From: Paenibacillus ginsengarvi
GTDB lineage: Bacteria; Bacillota; Bacilli; Paenibacillales; NBRC-103111
Direction of reading: 5' to 3'
DNA: 64,000 nt
Assembly: GCF_003626695.1 (NCBI RefSeq)
Contig: NZ_RBAH01000028.1
Span: forward strand, 54,852 to 118,851
The notes below the pieces were generated by a model. The model had not been told where the DNA came from, made no database searches, and saw nothing but the letters and a program-made list of their open reading frames with translations. The translations under genes and the position numbers were made by a program. The stretch's first letter is position 1. The number at the start of each line of letters is the position of its first letter. This document shows, piece after piece, positions 1-9,104 of this stretch.

Positions 1-1792
1 GTTCTTCAAAGGAGCCATACGTATTCCAGTTCGGATCGTAAGCTTGATACGTATAGGTTGTTTTAAACCCGATGTCGTCATTGACCTCTTTCAGCAACAA
101 ATAATTGATCGTAGCAAAGACTTGGTTTTTCTTTTGGTCGACCAAGGAGTTCTCTACCGGTTGCCCATTTACGGTGACGTCCAGGATCGGTTGACCGGTT
201 GCATTGACACTGTATTTGATGTCGTCCTCGTTCGTCGCATCGGCCATCCATTCATTGGGATCGTAATACGTATACGATTTGAGGGTCCGGGAGCTCTGCA
301 CGTCGACGACCTTATCTAATCGTACATATCCGTATACACGCACGTACTCGTCATTGTATACAAGTGTCCTATCGTATCGAATATGATGCGTTTGGTTCCC
401 CGCCGGATCTTGCACAAGTATGCTTTTCATTCCCGAACTATCCATTTCAATCGTTACTTTTCGCCCGACGGTATCGGAAATAATGAGTTTTCCGGATACA
501 TAAGAACTATGGCCGTCGTACCATAAGTCCCCCCGAGTATAGCGAATGACATCGCCATAGGGATTGCTTTTGGACACGATTCCGTTGGAAGCAAGTTGAT
601 ACGTCGAACTTCCTAATCTGTTGTAATAAAAAGTATAGGTAATGGAATCATCGACAACCAAGTAGTAGTAGGAATGATCAAAAGACCAATTTAAAGTTAC
701 GTTTTCATCTACCACATTGAACGGTTTATTCGAACCGCCTTTGAATTGATAGACCTGTCCATCCTCCAAGGTGATGGTTGTCACGATATCGTATCCACGG
801 GCGTTGTAGAAGCCGTAGCCTAGTTGCGGATGTATTTGATGTTCGAACACGGGTTTCGTCGATTGCGTAATGGTCGGGATATTCAGCGTCCATCCTGTCG
901 CAATTGCATTTTGCCGAATACCTGCATACAAGTCGTCCTGTTCTCGCATAACCCCACAGTCTGTGGTCGGATCCTCTTCATTGTAAACGGGGTCAAAAAA
1001 TGAAGGACCGCTTTCCGTGCAACTGATAACAGGTCCTGAACCACTATAGATGGACCGAAGATAGGTCGTCTGTGCGCTAATGGAGTTGTAGCTGCGAACC
1101 AGGTTGAGATCAAGACCGTGTAAACCCGGTAACGATACATCCGCATCCTGCTGGGTGCTAGTTCGATGGATCATATCGATACTTCCATCAGTCGTAGTTT
1201 TATACACAACCGGCTCTATCGGTTTCCGATACGTCGCATCGTCGATTTGGGTGGTATTTGTCAAGTTTGCTTTGTAAACAGAACCGGTTACCGTCGATTT
1301 GGACTCCAATCCTTTCCCATAAACCGAACTCTGTACGACCGAGATTCCTTGTCCCGAGGAATTCGGTACTCGGATTTCCGTCTTCGCCTTCATGATGTTG
1401 ATCACAGCCGGTGTATACTGGGCCATGATTCTTTGTTCTTCGCTACTTAGCGAAGCCACTTTGCTGCTCACTTCTTCATTCGTCCAGCGTAAAACGGTAT
1501 CCAGCTCACTGGTACGTAACAAAGCGGAAAGCGTTGGATAATAAAAAGACGCAAGCTGCAGCATTTCAACCGAGTAGTTGGTTTTGATTCCCTCCAGTTC
1601 GGTAGGTGTAAACGTTCCTCCGCTTGGTTGAAGTATCCCTCCGACTCCTAGAGTCTCGTTATACACGGAAGAAACTACACTATTGCCGGTTTCGAATTGT
1701 GTTGGAAACGACTCCTTGGCATAAGTCATCGAAGGAACAACGGTTGTGACCAGTATAACGATAAGTAACGTATAAAGACTCCATTTTTTCAT
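1..1792 (-). CDS. Secreted YD-repeat/RHS-like protein, N-terminal part (runs off window)
   Basis: The reading frame opens with a signal peptide (MKKWSLYTLLIVILVTTV, then small residues to TYA) and stays open for about 597 codons to the left edge without a stop, so only the N-terminus is present. ATG is preceded by GAAAGGACC, a fair ribosome site. The sequence has the look of the N-terminal region of RHS/YD-repeat wall-associated proteins: a stretch with LPGLHGLDLNLVRSYNS (the usual entry into an RHS core), then YQFKGG and IRYTRGDLWYDG segments and tyrosine-rich strands. Such proteins are exported shells that often carry C-terminal toxins, but any C-terminal domain lies outside the window. It follows the DNRLRE/YD gene by 47 bp in the same direction, probably as one transcript. 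The region is AT-richer than most of the window. Confidence 0.8.
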   Translation of the reverse strand, partial: MKKWSLYTLLIVILVTTVVPSMTYAKESFPTQFETGNSVVSSVYNETLGVGGILQPSGGTFTPTELEGIKTNYSVEMLQLASFYYPTLSALLRTSELDTVLRWTNEEVSSKVASLSSEEQRIMAQYTPAVINIMKAKTEIRVPNSSGQGISVVQSSVYGKGLESKSTVTGSVYKANLTNTTQIDDATYRKPIEPVVYKTTTDGSIDMIHRTSTQQDADVSLPGLHGLDLNLVRSYNSISAQTTYLRSIYSGSGPVISCTESGPSFFDPVYNEEDPTTDCGVMREQDDLYAGIRQNAIATGWTLNIPTITQSTKPVFEHQIHPQLGYGFYNARGYDIVTTITLEDGQVYQFKGGSNKPFNVVDENVTLNWSFDHSYYYLVVDDSITYTFYYNRLGSSTYQLASNGIVSKSNPYGDVIRYTRGDLWYDGHSSYVSGKLIISDTVGRKVTIEMDSSGMKSILVQDPAGNQTHHIRYDRTLVYNDEYVRVYGYVRLDKVVDVQSSRTLKSYTYYDPNEWMADATNEDDIKYSVNATGQPILDVTVNGQPVENSLVDQKKNQVFATINYLLLKEVNDDIGFKTTYTYQAYDPNWNTYGSFEE

Positions 1793-1839
1793 CTATTTGG
1801 TCCTTTCGGGTAAGTAGTATATTGCGTATAGATTTACTA

Positions 1840-4677
1840 CTAATTCGGTAAATGTAATGTCGTACCGATCAGATTCCCATTGGCGTCGTATTGATAATCT
1901 ATCTTTCTTCCATTTGGGAAAAGTATATAATCCACTTTTCCGGCAGAATCATAGTAATATTTTTGTGGCCCAAATATATGGGTATAATAAAACACTTCGC
2001 TTGAAGAAGAGACATTGCCCGTAGGATCTTTTGCTTTAATTGTAATTACATACGCGTGACCGAGTGGTACATTCGAAAGTGTGATCGTATTGGTTGGGCT
2101 GCTCCCTATCCACATCGAACTGTCGTAAATGTCATAACTAACTACACCTTTGTTATCCGTAGACGCATTCCAAGTTAGCGTAATCGAATTTTCGCTCCTG
2201 GCAGTCATACTGATATTGGACGGTGTAGTCGGCGGTTCGGTATCCAAGTAAACGATACTGATATTGCTTCGGAACACCCAATTTGACCATTCCATACCGT
2301 CAAATACACGGACTGCAAAACTCCATCCTCCAAATGCCAGCGGCGGAGCCACGTGACTATTGGCCGATGAATTCACTTCCCCTGAATTATAGGCCCATGT
2401 GTTCCAATTATCTTGCGTTCCGACCACTTGATAAGCAGTTTGGGCTTGTCCGTCCAAATCACCGTAATTCCAAGAGAAGGTAAGGATATTATTTGTCACT
2501 TGTTGTCCATCCGAATATGAAGTAATAGCCAGCGTCGGAATGCTGTTTATCTTAAAGTAACTCGGAGCCGAATACGGTGATATCGCCCCCTTGTTGTCTT
2601 GGACGCTAACTTGCCAATTGTACGTCACATTTGGGGCCATAATTCCCCCCGGCACAATGAATGACGTCCCACTAGATCCAACCCAGCCCGAATCGTAAAT
2701 TGGATTTGCTCCATTCTTTATAACGATGTTGTAGGCAGATTGCGTATTTCCAGCGTCAGGATCTGTAAAGATCCAGTTTAAAGTGGGAGTACCGCCCACA
2801 ATCAATTGCGGAGTGGCGGAATTTCCGCTGCCCGGATACGTTCCACTTGGGGCATTGGGCGCTCGGTTATGACGTATGGTGAAAGGAGCCGACTGCCCCC
2901 AGTTTCCGTACATGGCCCCTACGCCTGTATCCAGTGCCCGTACACGAACATAGGCATTGGTCGTTTCAGGCTGATTAGTGAAATCGAAGTTATAACTTGT
3001 AACTCCCGGATTTGTCAGAGAAACGATATCGTTCCAGGATGCTCCTCCGTTCGTCGATAATTGAACGTGATACCTAATTTGGTATGGTGGTGTATCGACA
3101 TCCGAGGCTGCGCTCCAATTGATGGATTGGATCCCGTCTAAGATACTTCCGCTCGTTGGAGTAAGAACTGTGGGCACGCTTGGTGCATCATTGTAATCCA
3201 CAGTTATATATCCAAGGTTAGAGCCACTAAGGTTATAAAGGCTATAGGAGCCAAAGGAATAAAGACCATTATGATGAGGAAACTCATTGATAAATGCTAA
3301 TCCGTAATTGGGAGAGATTCCGTTATGCCACTGTGACACTGGATTCGTAATATCCCAACTAAAGTACGATTCCGCGAATAGCTGCGGAGTCCCGGTTGCC
3401 GAAGAGGACCATGATCCGTCAAATTGCGGTTGATTATTCCACGTGATAGCGTTTTGATTCCACGGCTGGGCTACTCGGTAAACTTGCGTTTTATATATAG
3501 GGTAAACATAATAATTTTCCCTGCCATATAAGTATAAAGTTGCGTTTCTTATTGCCGCCCCCGCAGGTATCGATGAAATATTATACTGAACCAGCCCACG
3601 GTACGTGTATAATTCCCCGTCATCTCCAGGCATTTCCCTGCCAGCTACAAAAGAACTTGTATTGCCTCTAGTAGGATTATAGTAATTGTCGTTGGATACT
3701 TGTGCCGACTGTTGGATGCTGTTTGAAGCAATAGTAACCGTCGGATCAATCATAATAGGATAAGCCAGGTCAATGGAGTCATAGAGTACATCGATGAATG
3801 CTCGGTTCCCGTCTCGTCTTATAGATTGATTTACATCGCGATAAACTCCAGATGCATCAATCAGCCAAGCAGGTTGCAGAGCAAATTCGTTCGATAGCGA
3901 TTCGTTTAAGGCTCCCGTCACTTCATAGCTAAATGTATGAGGAGCATCGGGACTTTTCAGGATTAGAGTTTCTTTAATGCCGTTATCCACTACTTGAAGA
4001 AGAACATCGGTTTGATTCCATGCATTTTCATACTGCATGCCCGAATGCTCGTACACCGTTCCCGTCACGTTAGAAGCCCCCACTGGAACGAACGAGAGGC
4101 GCTCGTTATTTTTGGCAATTGAATAACCCTGTACGAACCGGTTCGGTAAAGTGGCGTCGAATGGAACTTGCGGTGCTTTATAATGTTCCTCTTGAGGGAG
4201 AACGCCTTTAAGACGGATAGCTTTGTTGGTAGCTGCCAGTTCTTTGATCGATTGGGCACTCGCTTTGGAAAGCCGTGCATATACGCTGTCCAATACCGAC
4301 TCCTTGTAGATCGATGTGTCGATATCATACAGTTTGCCGTCTTCGGCTTCATAATGCTGATCTTGCATCGTTATTATGGCTTTGTATGTCCCGTCTTTTC
4401 GTAAAAAATGCTTACTGGTTGGCGTTCTTTTTTCAACTACTTCACCTAGTAATTCCGGATCTTCTTGAAGCAGTTTCCTCGTTTTCTCGGATGTCGGTTG
4501 ATACACCTGATGTGTGACCACATCGGTCTGTATCTGCGCATAGACGTCGTGACTTATACTTGATAACGTTTCCATACCAGCTGTCGCCTGATAAGTCGAT
4601 GCATAGACCGAATAGGTCTGACTAATCAGTGTTACGACCAGCAGGAGTGAAGCAAAGCCAGTCCATTTTTTTCGCAA
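1840..4677 (-). CDS. Secreted DNRLRE / fibronectin-III / YD-repeat protein
   Basis: About 945 residues. I chose the TTG start because GGAGGAATATG lies just upstream and the product then begins with a clean signal peptide (MRKKWTGFASLLLVVTLISQ); an in-frame ATG lies 19 codons further upstream. After an N-terminal region resembling WapA-type proteins (IMIDPTVTIASNS) comes a DNRLRE domain (YRGLVQYNISSIPAGAAIRN, then AITWNNQPQFDG), several immunoglobulin-like or fibronectin type III repeats (VPTVLTPTSGSILDG, LTLTW-type strands), and at the very end one YD-like unit (YDANGNLIGTTLHLPN) before the stop. It reads like the front half of a large RHS polypeptide that is continued, with a new signal peptide, by the next gene. 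Function is inferred as cell-surface or secreted; a toxin or adhesin role is possible but not shown. Confidence 0.8.
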   Translation of the reverse strand: MRKKWTGFASLLLVVTLISQTYSVYASTYQATAGMETLSSISHDVYAQIQTDVVTHQVYQPTSEKTRKLLQEDPELLGEVVEKRTPTSKHFLRKDGTYKAIITMQDQHYEAEDGKLYDIDTSIYKESVLDSVYARLSKASAQSIKELAATNKAIRLKGVLPQEEHYKAPQVPFDATLPNRFVQGYSIAKNNERLSFVPVGASNVTGTVYEHSGMQYENAWNQTDVLLQVVDNGIKETLILKSPDAPHTFSYEVTGALNESLSNEFALQPAWLIDASGVYRDVNQSIRRDGNRAFIDVLYDSIDLAYPIMIDPTVTIASNSIQQSAQVSNDNYYNPTRGNTSSFVAGREMPGDDGELYTYRGLVQYNISSIPAGAAIRNATLYLYGRENYYVYPIYKTQVYRVAQPWNQNAITWNNQPQFDGSWSSSATGTPQLFAESYFSWDITNPVSQWHNGISPNYGLAFINEFPHHNGLYSFGSYSLYNLSGSNLGYITVDYNDAPSVPTVLTPTSGSILDGIQSINWSAASDVDTPPYQIRYHVQLSTNGGASWNDIVSLTNPGVTSYNFDFTNQPETTNAYVRVRALDTGVGAMYGNWGQSAPFTIRHNRAPNAPSGTYPGSGNSATPQLIVGGTPTLNWIFTDPDAGNTQSAYNIVIKNGANPIYDSGWVGSSGTSFIVPGGIMAPNVTYNWQVSVQDNKGAISPYSAPSYFKINSIPTLAITSYSDGQQVTNNILTFSWNYGDLDGQAQTAYQVVGTQDNWNTWAYNSGEVNSSANSHVAPPLAFGGWSFAVRVFDGMEWSNWVFRSNISIVYLDTEPPTTPSNISMTARSENSITLTWNASTDNKGVVSYDIYDSSMWIGSSPTNTITLSNVPLGHAYVITIKAKDPTGNVSSSSEVFYYTHIFGPQKYYYDSAGKVDYILFPNGRKIDYQYDANGNLIGTTLHLPN

Positions 4678-4899
4678 ACATATTCCTCCTCGAATGATAT
4701 GCAATTCAAACAACATTTTACATTTTTTCAACATGATACAAACGGGTATTTACACCATTTTACAACTACCAACATTTTTCATTGTGTAGAGAACTCCATC
4801 CAAAGTAGCAATTTTCGGCCATGAACTAAGCATTTCGATTCAGCGATCAATCATAAATCAGCAATCTTTTTTACCCTCCCTTCCCCTTCCGATTTACTA

Positions 4900-4929
4900 A
4901 AAAGAAAAAAGCCAGCCAATTCGGCTGAC
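4900..4929 (-). terminator. Rho-independent terminator after the diguanylate cyclase
   Basis: On the minus strand a CAGCC-GAATT-GGCTG hairpin is followed by GCTTTTTTCTTTTT. It sits 117-146 bp past the stop of the GGDEF gene. The rest of the 4735-5045 spacer holds AT-rich leader sequence for the DNRLRE gene and nothing else I can name. Confidence 0.7.
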
Positions 4930-5045
4930 CTGTTTCAAAGAATTACTTGCGCTTCCCTAGCACCAGTATAATGATCTCACTAAGAGGAGGCTATTTTTGT
5001 CCAATGTGTCAATTCACCATTCCGCACCTATTCGGTCTCCACAAC

Positions 5046-6230
5046 TCACCCCACCATCGTACAATTGCCGCCCTTCGACTTCGACTCGTACAAGGCGCGG
5101 TCGGCGGCTTCGAGCCAAGGCCGGTACTGATCGTTTTGCGGCCTGGCGGTGGCGACTCCGGCGCTGATCGTGACGTGGCCAACGCGGGAAGCGGGATGTT
5201 CGAGCCCCAGCCGGTTCACCGCTTCATGCAGGGCAGCGCAATAGCCTCGTACCCCGTCCTCATCCACGCCCGGCAAAATGACGGCGAATTCCTCGCCGCC
5301 GTAACGGGCCACGAAATCGCGGGACCGCTTGAGCCCGCTTTGCAGGGCGGAGGCGACCGCGATCAGGCAATCGTCTCCCTTCAGATGGCCGTAAGCGTCA
5401 TTGTAAGGCTTGAACAGATCGATATCGATCATAATCAGCGAGAGGCTGCGGCCATTTTTCAGCGCCAGGCTCCATTCCTCGGCAATACGGGCATCGAAGG
5501 CTCTCCGGTTGGAAACTCCGGTGAGGCCATCTTTGTACGACAGCCGTTCCATCACTTCGTTTTTACGCTCCAGCTCTTTGCGCTGGACGAACTCCACGAT
5601 TTTGTACCGCTCCATCACATAACCGACTACGGCGGAACCGAACAAGGTCGAGAGTACATACAGATTGCCGTTAATGTGAGACAAGTACAAGACATGCGTC
5701 ACATCGAAGTGCGACGAATTATGGGCGAAAAAGACGGCTGCCGCATGACCGGCCGCGAGCAGGGCTGAAACGGCCGTCGCTTGAATCCAACGCAGTCCGA
5801 ACATTGTAAAGTTGGCGAACAGGATCAGCATCAGACCGGCAAAATAAAAATAGCTCGCCGGCTCCTCCGGATGCAGCACGGCGATGATGGCGATGCTGCC
5901 GCTTCCGGAAACAAGCTGGACGATAACCATAACCGTTTGCTGATGCCTTCGGAACATGGCTGTATACGTGACACCATAGCTTAGCAGCAAGAACGGCACC
6001 ATCAGCCCGTAGCGAATGCCCCACGTCTCGTGCTTAGACACGGGTGCGGCCCAGATGTCGTCGATACCAAGCAGCGCGAACAGAAAGATCGAGACCATGA
6101 TGCCGAAACGGAGAATGGAGAGATGTTTGCCGACAAAATAGTGTCCGAACTCTTCCTCCGATTCGGCCCCCGGGTGAAGGTTGAGTCTTTTTTTCAATCC
6201 GTACATCCAGCTATTCAACCTGATCTTCAC
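5046..6230 (-). CDS. Membrane diguanylate cyclase (GGDEF)
   Basis: Makes the second messenger c-di-GMP from two GTP. The N-terminal half (about residues 30-215) contains roughly six hydrophobic helices and forms a membrane sensor of unknown ligand. The C-terminal domain has the full cyclase signature: LSYKDGLTGVSNRRAFD, DIDLFKPYNDAYGHLKGDD and the active-site loop RYGGEEF near residue 310. The inhibitory RxxD five residues before the loop is not obvious. The GTG start lies behind a weak GACGGG; TTG or ATG codons a few residues later are alternatives. There is no EAL domain. It stands alone, with a terminator behind it and the MFS remnant upstream. Confidence 0.88.
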   Translation of the reverse strand: MKIRLNSWMYGLKKRLNLHPGAESEEEFGHYFVGKHLSILRFGIMVSIFLFALLGIDDIWAAPVSKHETWGIRYGLMVPFLLLSYGVTYTAMFRRHQQTVMVIVQLVSGSGSIAIIAVLHPEEPASYFYFAGLMLILFANFTMFGLRWIQATAVSALLAAGHAAAVFFAHNSSHFDVTHVLYLSHINGNLYVLSTLFGSAVVGYVMERYKIVEFVQRKELERKNEVMERLSYKDGLTGVSNRRAFDARIAEEWSLALKNGRSLSLIMIDIDLFKPYNDAYGHLKGDDCLIAVASALQSGLKRSRDFVARYGGEEFAVILPGVDEDGVRGYCAALHEAVNRLGLEHPASRVGHVTISAGVATARPQNDQYRPWLEAADRALYESKSKGGNCTMVG

Positions 6231-6258
6231 CCCGTCAACATAGTATCGACCGCCGCTG

Positions 6259-6786
6259 TTACCGGCTGGCGGATGTCTCCGCTCTCCCGAGCCGCCAGCC
6301 GCACCCGACCAGCAGCAGTGCCGCGAAACCGAACGCCGCCGGCAGCCCGGCCAGATGCAGCAGCAAGGAACCGGCCATCGGCCCGAGCGTCATGCCCATA
6401 TATCTTAAAAAGTTATACACGCCTACAGCGGTAGCCCGCTTTTGAAGAAACGCCGATGTCAGCAAGACGGTTTGTACCGGCAGCGATACGCCGACAAAAA
6501 AACCGAACAGCATGTCCGACGCGAGCAGCAGCAGCAAGGAATGCGACGCCGTCGCGATAAACAGCAAGACCGACACGGCCGTGATGTAACAGCCCAGAGT
6601 AGCGGCCAAATAAATAAAGTTGCCGAAAAGCAGCACCTTTCTTCGGCCGATCGAATCGGTCAACGGCCCATAAACCATCTGCATCAAAGCCAAACATAGC
6701 GTATACAGCGACACCGTCATGTTGACCCAAAACGAGGTTGTATGAAAGACACCGTATTCGTATTCGTTTTCTTCCGTACATGACAT
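6259..6786 (-). pseudogene. Truncated major facilitator superfamily transporter remnant
   Basis: Only about 175 residues, against about 400 for a 12-helix MFS transporter. The frame begins at what is normally the end of helix 1/start of helix 2 (FWVNMTVSLYTLCLALMQ), contains the family motif A (YGPLTDSIGRRKVLL), and then passes to a stretch (TAVGVYNFLRYMGMTLGP) that looks more like helices 10-11 of related exporters than helices 4-5. It therefore seems to lack helix 1 and probably an internal block. It abuts the NUDIX gene with only 45 bp between them and has no clear ribosome site. I regard it as decayed; a short half-transporter that is still translated is a less likely alternative. Confidence 0.6.
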
Positions 6787-6831
6787 CAGGACCGCATCGG
6801 TTTGAGCGGTCCCAGCTTCCTTGCATTACTA

Positions 6832-7350
6832 CTATGGTTGCCCGCCGGTGGCGGTCATCATTCGGCCTGCGGGCGGCTGTACAATCATCCAGGATACTTC
6901 ATGACCCGGAGTCAGCCACTCGACTCGGGCGTTCAGAAATCCGCGCCGGTTCAAAATATGGTCCAGAAAGTCCCGGTGATAGCCCGGTACCCTTTCGTTG
7001 CCTTCAATACCGTCAAGTTTGACCCAGTGGGAGGTTTGTTTGTCCGGCTCCAGCGAAGCAAGCGTTCCTTCCACCTCGGAGGCGACAAACAAGAAGGCAA
7101 CCGAGTGATACTCTGCCTCGCGGTTCAGAAACGTAATGACCCCGACCAGCTCCAGCCCGTCCACTTCCAGTCCCGTCTCCTCGCGCATTTCGCGAATGCA
7201 GGCCTGCTCGGCCGTCTCGTAGGTTTCCACGTGACCGCCCGGCGGAATATATTTCATATACGTTTTATAAACCGGATTCAGCTTTTGGATCATTGCGATT
7301 TGTCCATCGCGCACGGCGATGCACGAAACTTGAACACGGACCGAAGACAT
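6832..7350 (-). CDS. NUDIX hydrolase
   Basis: Predicted cytosolic pyrophosphohydrolase of the Nudix family, about 172 residues. The Nudix box is intact: PPGGHVETYETAEQACIR followed by EMREETGLEVDG, which supplies the metal-binding REXXEE. The substrate cannot be told from sequence; the small single-domain build suits a nucleotide or nucleotide-sugar housecleaning enzyme. I placed the start at the ATG giving MSSVRVQV, behind GGGGGGC; an ATG 14 codons further upstream is possible. The MFS remnant follows closely on the same strand. Confidence 0.85.
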   Translation of the reverse strand: MSSVRVQVSCIAVRDGQIAMIQKLNPVYKTYMKYIPPGGHVETYETAEQACIREMREETGLEVDGLELVGVITFLNREAEYHSVAFLFVASEVEGTLASLEPDKQTSHWVKLDGIEGNERVPGYHRDFLDHILNRRGFLNARVEWLTPGHEVSWMIVQPPAGRMMTATGGQP

Positions 7351-7438
7351 AGGTAGCCCCCCGACTGTTTGAGCAGTATTCATCCCCAACATTCGGATAT
7401 TCTACGTCCGCGGTCCATTTCCTTTTTTTTCATGTAAA

Positions 7439-9073
7439 TTATTTCGTAAGGCTATCGATCGTAATCGTACGGGCCGAGCCCAGCCTGTTTTTGATAACAA
7501 GCTCGGTGCCGTTGTTCGGGTAAATATTAAGGGCCCCGTCCACATCCGGATTCGTAGCGCCAACTTGGGTGTCCGCGCTTTTAGAGATAACGATGGGAGC
7601 TCCCGCTCCATTGACAACAAGAATCGCATAGTTTCCGCCATAATCGCTGGCGATCATGAAAATGCCCCTCTGCGGATTGCCTCGCGATTTTAGTACGACC
7701 GACGCGTCGTCCGCTACGACGTACGATTCCATAAACTTTTTGCCGCCATAGGTTGTGAAGTGCGACGACGAGAAGTATGAGCTATTCGCTCCCGCAAGGT
7801 TGACGACCCCGAGCGTACCCGGCGCAAAATGATTCGTGGTCACCATATTCCGGTCGCAGCCGACTTGTTCTTCAAATGCATAGGAGTGCGTCGTTCCGAT
7901 CACTTTGTTGTCCGATACGACGCTGTCCGTCACATTTCGCAGCAAAATGGCCGCCTTGGAGCCGGAGACGCTCGGATTCATAATCATATTGCCGGAAATT
8001 TTGAGCTGTCTGGTCATGCAGCCGAGGACTCCCGCATAAATACCCGCACCGGATGCATTGTAGACCGAGTTGTCGCTGATCGTAATCCCTTCGCATGGCA
8101 GCGTCGGCGCGCCGGTTACCGTAATGCCGTAATAATTCGCGCAGACATGATCTGTTACCCGTATCGTATTGCCGGTAACGACGCAGTTTCGGACCGTTCC
8201 TCCCGAAGCGCCCCCGACATAAACAGCCGGCCCGATCGACCCGCCGATATGATTGGCCGGATTTTCCGAAGCGTGTACCGTATTGCCGACGACCGTGACA
8301 TTTTCGACGATGCCGTGCGTATTCAAGTAGGCGGGAGTGCCGTCGCCCCAAGCTTCCAGCCCGATGCATTTGCGGTAACAATCGATGAACACATTGTTCG
8401 AGATCATCCCGTCCTTGACGTTGCCGAAGGCGATGCCGAAATTGTTGCTTTGCTCGATCCGGCAGCCCTCCACGATCACATCCTGGCTTTGTATCGTCGC
8501 ATAGGCGTTAAAGACGGAAACCCCAAGAGCTCCGCTTTCGGCAGAGCTTTTGCCCCTGACCGTCACACGGCTGATTCTCAGATGATGGATGCCGCCCAAA
8601 ATAATGCCGTGCTGGGCGTTCGCCCCGGACCGGTCCACGCAAAAATCGTAAAGACCGATAGCGGTTTGAAGCGAATCGTACGGAGAGGTAATGATTCGAT
8701 TCGTTGGCACATTGAATACGCCTTTGATGACAGTCGAGTCGCCCTGGCCTCTTAATTTCACGCCTGACTTTAGCACGATCATGCTTTTGACCGTTATCAA
8801 TCCGGGAGGAAGACAAATCTCCCCGCCTCCGGAAGAGCTGAGTTCATTAATTTTTTCATTCAAAAAGGCCGATGCATCCGGCATTTCGGTAATGCTCGCC
8901 CCTATGTTGCAGCACGCCGGGCAAGGCTTGTCGCCATACACCGCTTCCGTCACCGAATGCTGTTCCTTCCCGAATGCCGTCCCTGCGGCCGTGTACAGCA
9001 TAGCCGTCGCCCCCGCCGCCACTCCGAGCGAAGCGAGCAATTTCCTTCTGCTCATGTTCACCTGATCGTCCAT
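7439..9073 (-). CDS. Tat-exported right-handed beta-helix protein
   Basis: 544 residues. The N-terminus is a twin-arginine signal (MSRRKLLASLGVAAGATAML, in a context starting MDDQVN), predicting folded export. The mature part has parallel beta-helix rungs typical of the pectate-lyase superfamily/NosD type: ASAFLNEKINELSSSGGGEI near the start (the pectate_lyase_3-like opening), then repeated short rungs such as VVGNTVH, VTGNTIRV, ISDNSVYNASG and ISGNMIMNPS. This fold is common in polysaccharide lyases and glycoside hydrolases, but I see no diagnostic catalytic set. GGAGGGATAGAAGACA precedes the ATG. The gene follows the sugar-binding lipoprotein by 31 bp on the same strand, so the pair is probably one operon for extracellular glycan use. 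Confidence 0.82.
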   Translation of the reverse strand: MDDQVNMSRRKLLASLGVAAGATAMLYTAAGTAFGKEQHSVTEAVYGDKPCPACCNIGASITEMPDASAFLNEKINELSSSGGGEICLPPGLITVKSMIVLKSGVKLRGQGDSTVIKGVFNVPTNRIITSPYDSLQTAIGLYDFCVDRSGANAQHGIILGGIHHLRISRVTVRGKSSAESGALGVSVFNAYATIQSQDVIVEGCRIEQSNNFGIAFGNVKDGMISNNVFIDCYRKCIGLEAWGDGTPAYLNTHGIVENVTVVGNTVHASENPANHIGGSIGPAVYVGGASGGTVRNCVVTGNTIRVTDHVCANYYGITVTGAPTLPCEGITISDNSVYNASGAGIYAGVLGCMTRQLKISGNMIMNPSVSGSKAAILLRNVTDSVVSDNKVIGTTHSYAFEEQVGCDRNMVTTNHFAPGTLGVVNLAGANSSYFSSSHFTTYGGKKFMESYVVADDASVVLKSRGNPQRGIFMIASDYGGNYAILVVNGAGAPIVISKSADTQVGATNPDVDGALNIYPNNGTELVIKNRLGSARTITIDSLTK

Positions 9074-9104
9074 TGTCTTCTATCCCTCCATTCGTTTATC
9101 GTTT

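Noticed and set aside
4947..5768. Plus-strand open frame of 273 codons opposite the diguanylate cyclase
   Set aside because: It lies antisense to a gene with a complete GGDEF signature; composition is that of a shadow frame, with no family resemblance.
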